This document shows, in pieces, positions 51,469-53,174 of a DNA stretch of 53,174 nt (within the stretch, counting starts at the first letter, position 1; each line of letters starts with the position of its first letter). Origin of the DNA: an uncultured bacterium (GTDB lineage Bacteria > Bacillota > Clostridia > Peptostreptococcales > Anaerovoracaceae); the NCBI GenBank assembly GCA_905214225.1, contig CAJMLL010000016.1, positions 1 through 53,174 of the forward strand, given 5' to 3'. The notes beneath the pieces are model-generated. The model was given only the letters and a program-made list of their open reading frames with translations, did no database searches and had not been told where the DNA came from. The translations under genes were made by a program, and so were the position numbers.

Positions 51469-52917
51469 CTATTTATGCTCCTGCTTCATCTCTCTGTTTT
51501 TGTGGATGAGTTCCTGCTTGGTGTTATACAGTCCTTCAGAGAGGTCTACGAAGTAGCGCTGCGGGTTCTCGAAACGCAGGGTCTCTTCCCACAGGGTGTC
51601 AATCTGCTCCTTGCAGAATTTCTGCACTTCCTGAATCGGCGGGCAGTCGTATACGCGTCTGCCGTGGTCGAACAGCTGCACGCGGATGTCTTTTGCCACG
51701 TAGTCATTCAGTGTCTTCTTTTTCCAGTTGACGCATGGGTCGAAAATCACGTATCCGTCGTCTTTCGGTGCCGGCTCGTCCTTCAGCATAATCAGGTCGG
51801 CCTCCGCCTTTCCGGTTTCCTTACTGTAGATACGATACAGCTTCTTGGCAGCCGGATTGCTGATCTTTCCGACATTCTCGGAGATCTTAATCTTAGGAAT
51901 GATCTTTCCGTTTTCTTCAACGGCAGACAGTTTATATACACCGCCGAATACCGGCTCGGATTTAGCCGTGATCATGCGCTCGCCGACGCCGAAGGAATCG
52001 ATCTGGGCACCTTCCATGATCACGTCGCGGATCAGATACTCGTCCAGTGAGTTGCTGACGGTGATCTTGCAGTCCTGCAGGCCGGCCTCGTCCAGTCTCT
52101 TGCGCACCTGTTTGGTCAGATATGCAATATCGCCGCTGTCGATGCGGACACCCATGCTCTCCGGCTTCTGCTCCTTGAATACACGGATGGCGTTTGGCAG
52201 TCCGGATTTCAGGACGTCGTAGGTATCAATCAGAAGGATGCAGTTATCCGGATACATTTTTGCGTATGCGGTAAATGCTTCATATTCACTCGGGAAAAGC
52301 TGTACCCAGCTGTGCGCCATGGTTCCCAGTGCCGGGATGCCAAATTCACGGTCTGTAATGGTGCATGCCGTTCCTGCGCAGCCGCCGATATAGGCAGCGC
52401 GGGCGCCCATGATGGCCGCCGCGGTTCCATGTGCTCTTCTGGATCCGAATTCCATGACGGATCTGCCCTGAGCCGCGCGGACAATTCTGCTGGCCTTGGT
52501 GGCGATCAGACTCTGGTGATTGATCGTCAGAAGAATCATCGTCTCCATCAGCTGAGCCTGAATCACCGGTCCTCTTACCGTGACGATCGGCTCCTGCGGG
52601 AAGATCGGAACACCTTCCGGAACAGCCCAGACGTCACACTCAAATTTAAAGTTTTTCAGATACTCCAGGAACCCTTCGCTGAACATGTGCTTGCTGCGCA
52701 GGTATTCGATATCCTCATCGGAGAAATGCAGATTCTCCATGTAATCCACGATCTGTTCTACACCGGCCATGATGGCGTATCCGCCGCGGTCCGGAATATG
52801 ACGAAAGAACATGTCAAACCATGCAATTTCATCTTTACGGCCCGCCTCAAAATATCCGTTTCCCATCGTCAGCTCGTAAAAGTCGGTGAGCATGGTCATA
52901 TTATCGTTCAGTGCCAT
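51469..52917 (-). CDS. pncB: Nicotinate phosphoribosyltransferase
   Basis: 482 residues, makes nicotinate mononucleotide from nicotinate and PRPP in NAD salvage. It begins MALNDNMTMLTDFYELTMGN, family-typical. Recognisable blocks are AWFDMFFRHIPDRGGYAIMA near residue 30, FGSRRAHGTAAAIMGARAAY with the autophosphorylated-type His near 160, ILLIDTYDVLKSGLP near 230, and VRIDSGDIAYLTKQVRKRLD near 260. The start at 52917 has GGAGG nine bases upstream; an ATG 51 bases earlier is not supported. This is the clostridial long form. Confidence 0.96.
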   Translation of the reverse strand: MALNDNMTMLTDFYELTMGNGYFEAGRKDEIAWFDMFFRHIPDRGGYAIMAGVEQIVDYMENLHFSDEDIEYLRSKHMFSEGFLEYLKNFKFECDVWAVPEGVPIFPQEPIVTVRGPVIQAQLMETMILLTINHQSLIATKASRIVRAAQGRSVMEFGSRRAHGTAAAIMGARAAYIGGCAGTACTITDREFGIPALGTMAHSWVQLFPSEYEAFTAYAKMYPDNCILLIDTYDVLKSGLPNAIRVFKEQKPESMGVRIDSGDIAYLTKQVRKRLDEAGLQDCKITVSNSLDEYLIRDVIMEGAQIDSFGVGERMITAKSEPVFGGVYKLSAVEENGKIIPKIKISENVGKISNPAAKKLYRIYSKETGKAEADLIMLKDEPAPKDDGYVIFDPCVNWKKKTLNDYVAKDIRVQLFDHGRRVYDCPPIQEVQKFCKEQIDTLWEETLRFENPQRYFVDLSEGLYNTKQELIHKNREMKQEHK

Positions 52918-53174
52918 TTTTATATACCTCCACTGTATGTTTACGCGCCGGCAGGCATTTCTGCACATGATTAAGCCCCGACCTGCCTGCAGAAGTCTGC
53001 ATCCGCACGCGCGGAAATCCCGTCATCGTCCTGCCTGACAGACGGTTTTTCCTTCTCCGTTTTACTACACGCATGCTCACTCTTTTAAGGCAGATATCCG
53101 CTGAGCATACCTATAATATATAGTATTTAATATCTCATTCATATTATAACAAAAATGAAAGGATAGACGAGCAG
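52918..53174. other. Right edge, upstream region of pncB
   Basis: No gene. AT-rich with several TATAAT-like -10 elements near 53110 and 53143-53148 (minus), but no convincing -35 within the window. The pncB promoter is probably here or just beyond. Confidence 0.3.

Overview
The window reads as chromosomal DNA of a low-to-mid GC Gram-positive anaerobe, most likely a gut-type Clostridia/Eubacteriales relative. The support is strong AGGAGG-type ribosome binding sites, SigA-like TTGACA/TATAAT promoters, a one-piece tmRNA beside smpB, an MreB/Mbl protein, several Sec lipoproteins and a thioester/isopeptide cell-wall adhesin. The genus cannot be fixed from sequence alone.

Layout: 1-2.6 kb is a polar amino-acid ABC transporter operon (glnH-glnP-glnQ type, minus strand) with an attenuator-like hairpin after the binding-protein gene. 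2.9-5.2 kb is a U32 peptidase. 5.3-9.5 kb is carAB, divergent from argG (9.8-11.1 kb), with arginine-box-like sites over both promoters. 11.2-17.9 kb is an accessory stretch: a two-gene secreted-protein operon (InlB B-repeat protein plus a smaller partner) between copies of a palindromic, MITE-like repeat family, followed by a frameshifted Rpn-type nuclease gene and a stand-alone duplicate of its C-terminal tail.

17.9-24.8 kb holds mreB/mbl, a Na/phosphate cotransporter with PhoU-like tail, a radical-SAM-like protein that has lost its cluster-binding cysteines, and a TetR regulator divergent from an NSS sodium symporter. 24.8-27.7 kb is a three-gene operon (TVP38 membrane protein, Fe-S protein, APH-fold kinase). 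27.9-30.8 kb has two convergent glycosyltransferase genes, the first cut by an in-frame amber codon.

31-36.1 kb contains three exported rhodanese-domain proteins with an M20 peptidase and a small conserved-looking protein. 36.5-44.5 kb holds a secreted esterase, a ZIP metal transporter, a large thioester-domain adhesin, an aldo/keto reductase and a lipoprotein. 44.9-46.5 kb is a decay zone with gene fragments and a SAM methyltransferase. 46.7-53 kb is core: tmRNA, smpB, lepB, an RluA-type pseudouridine synthase, a short MltG-like protein, class II fructose-bisphosphate aldolase and nicotinate phosphoribosyltransferase.

How the genes fit together: carAB and argG supply carbamoyl phosphate and argininosuccinate; tmRNA and SmpB form the ribosome-rescue pair; LepB can process the many exported proteins seen here. 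The most unusual features are the Rpn locus with a separately translatable C-terminal ORF and its free-standing copy, the repeat family with compensating hairpin arms, a 20-bp inverted repeat joining the tmRNA T-arm to its own trailer, the cluster-less radical-SAM paralogue, and the trio of exported rhodaneses.
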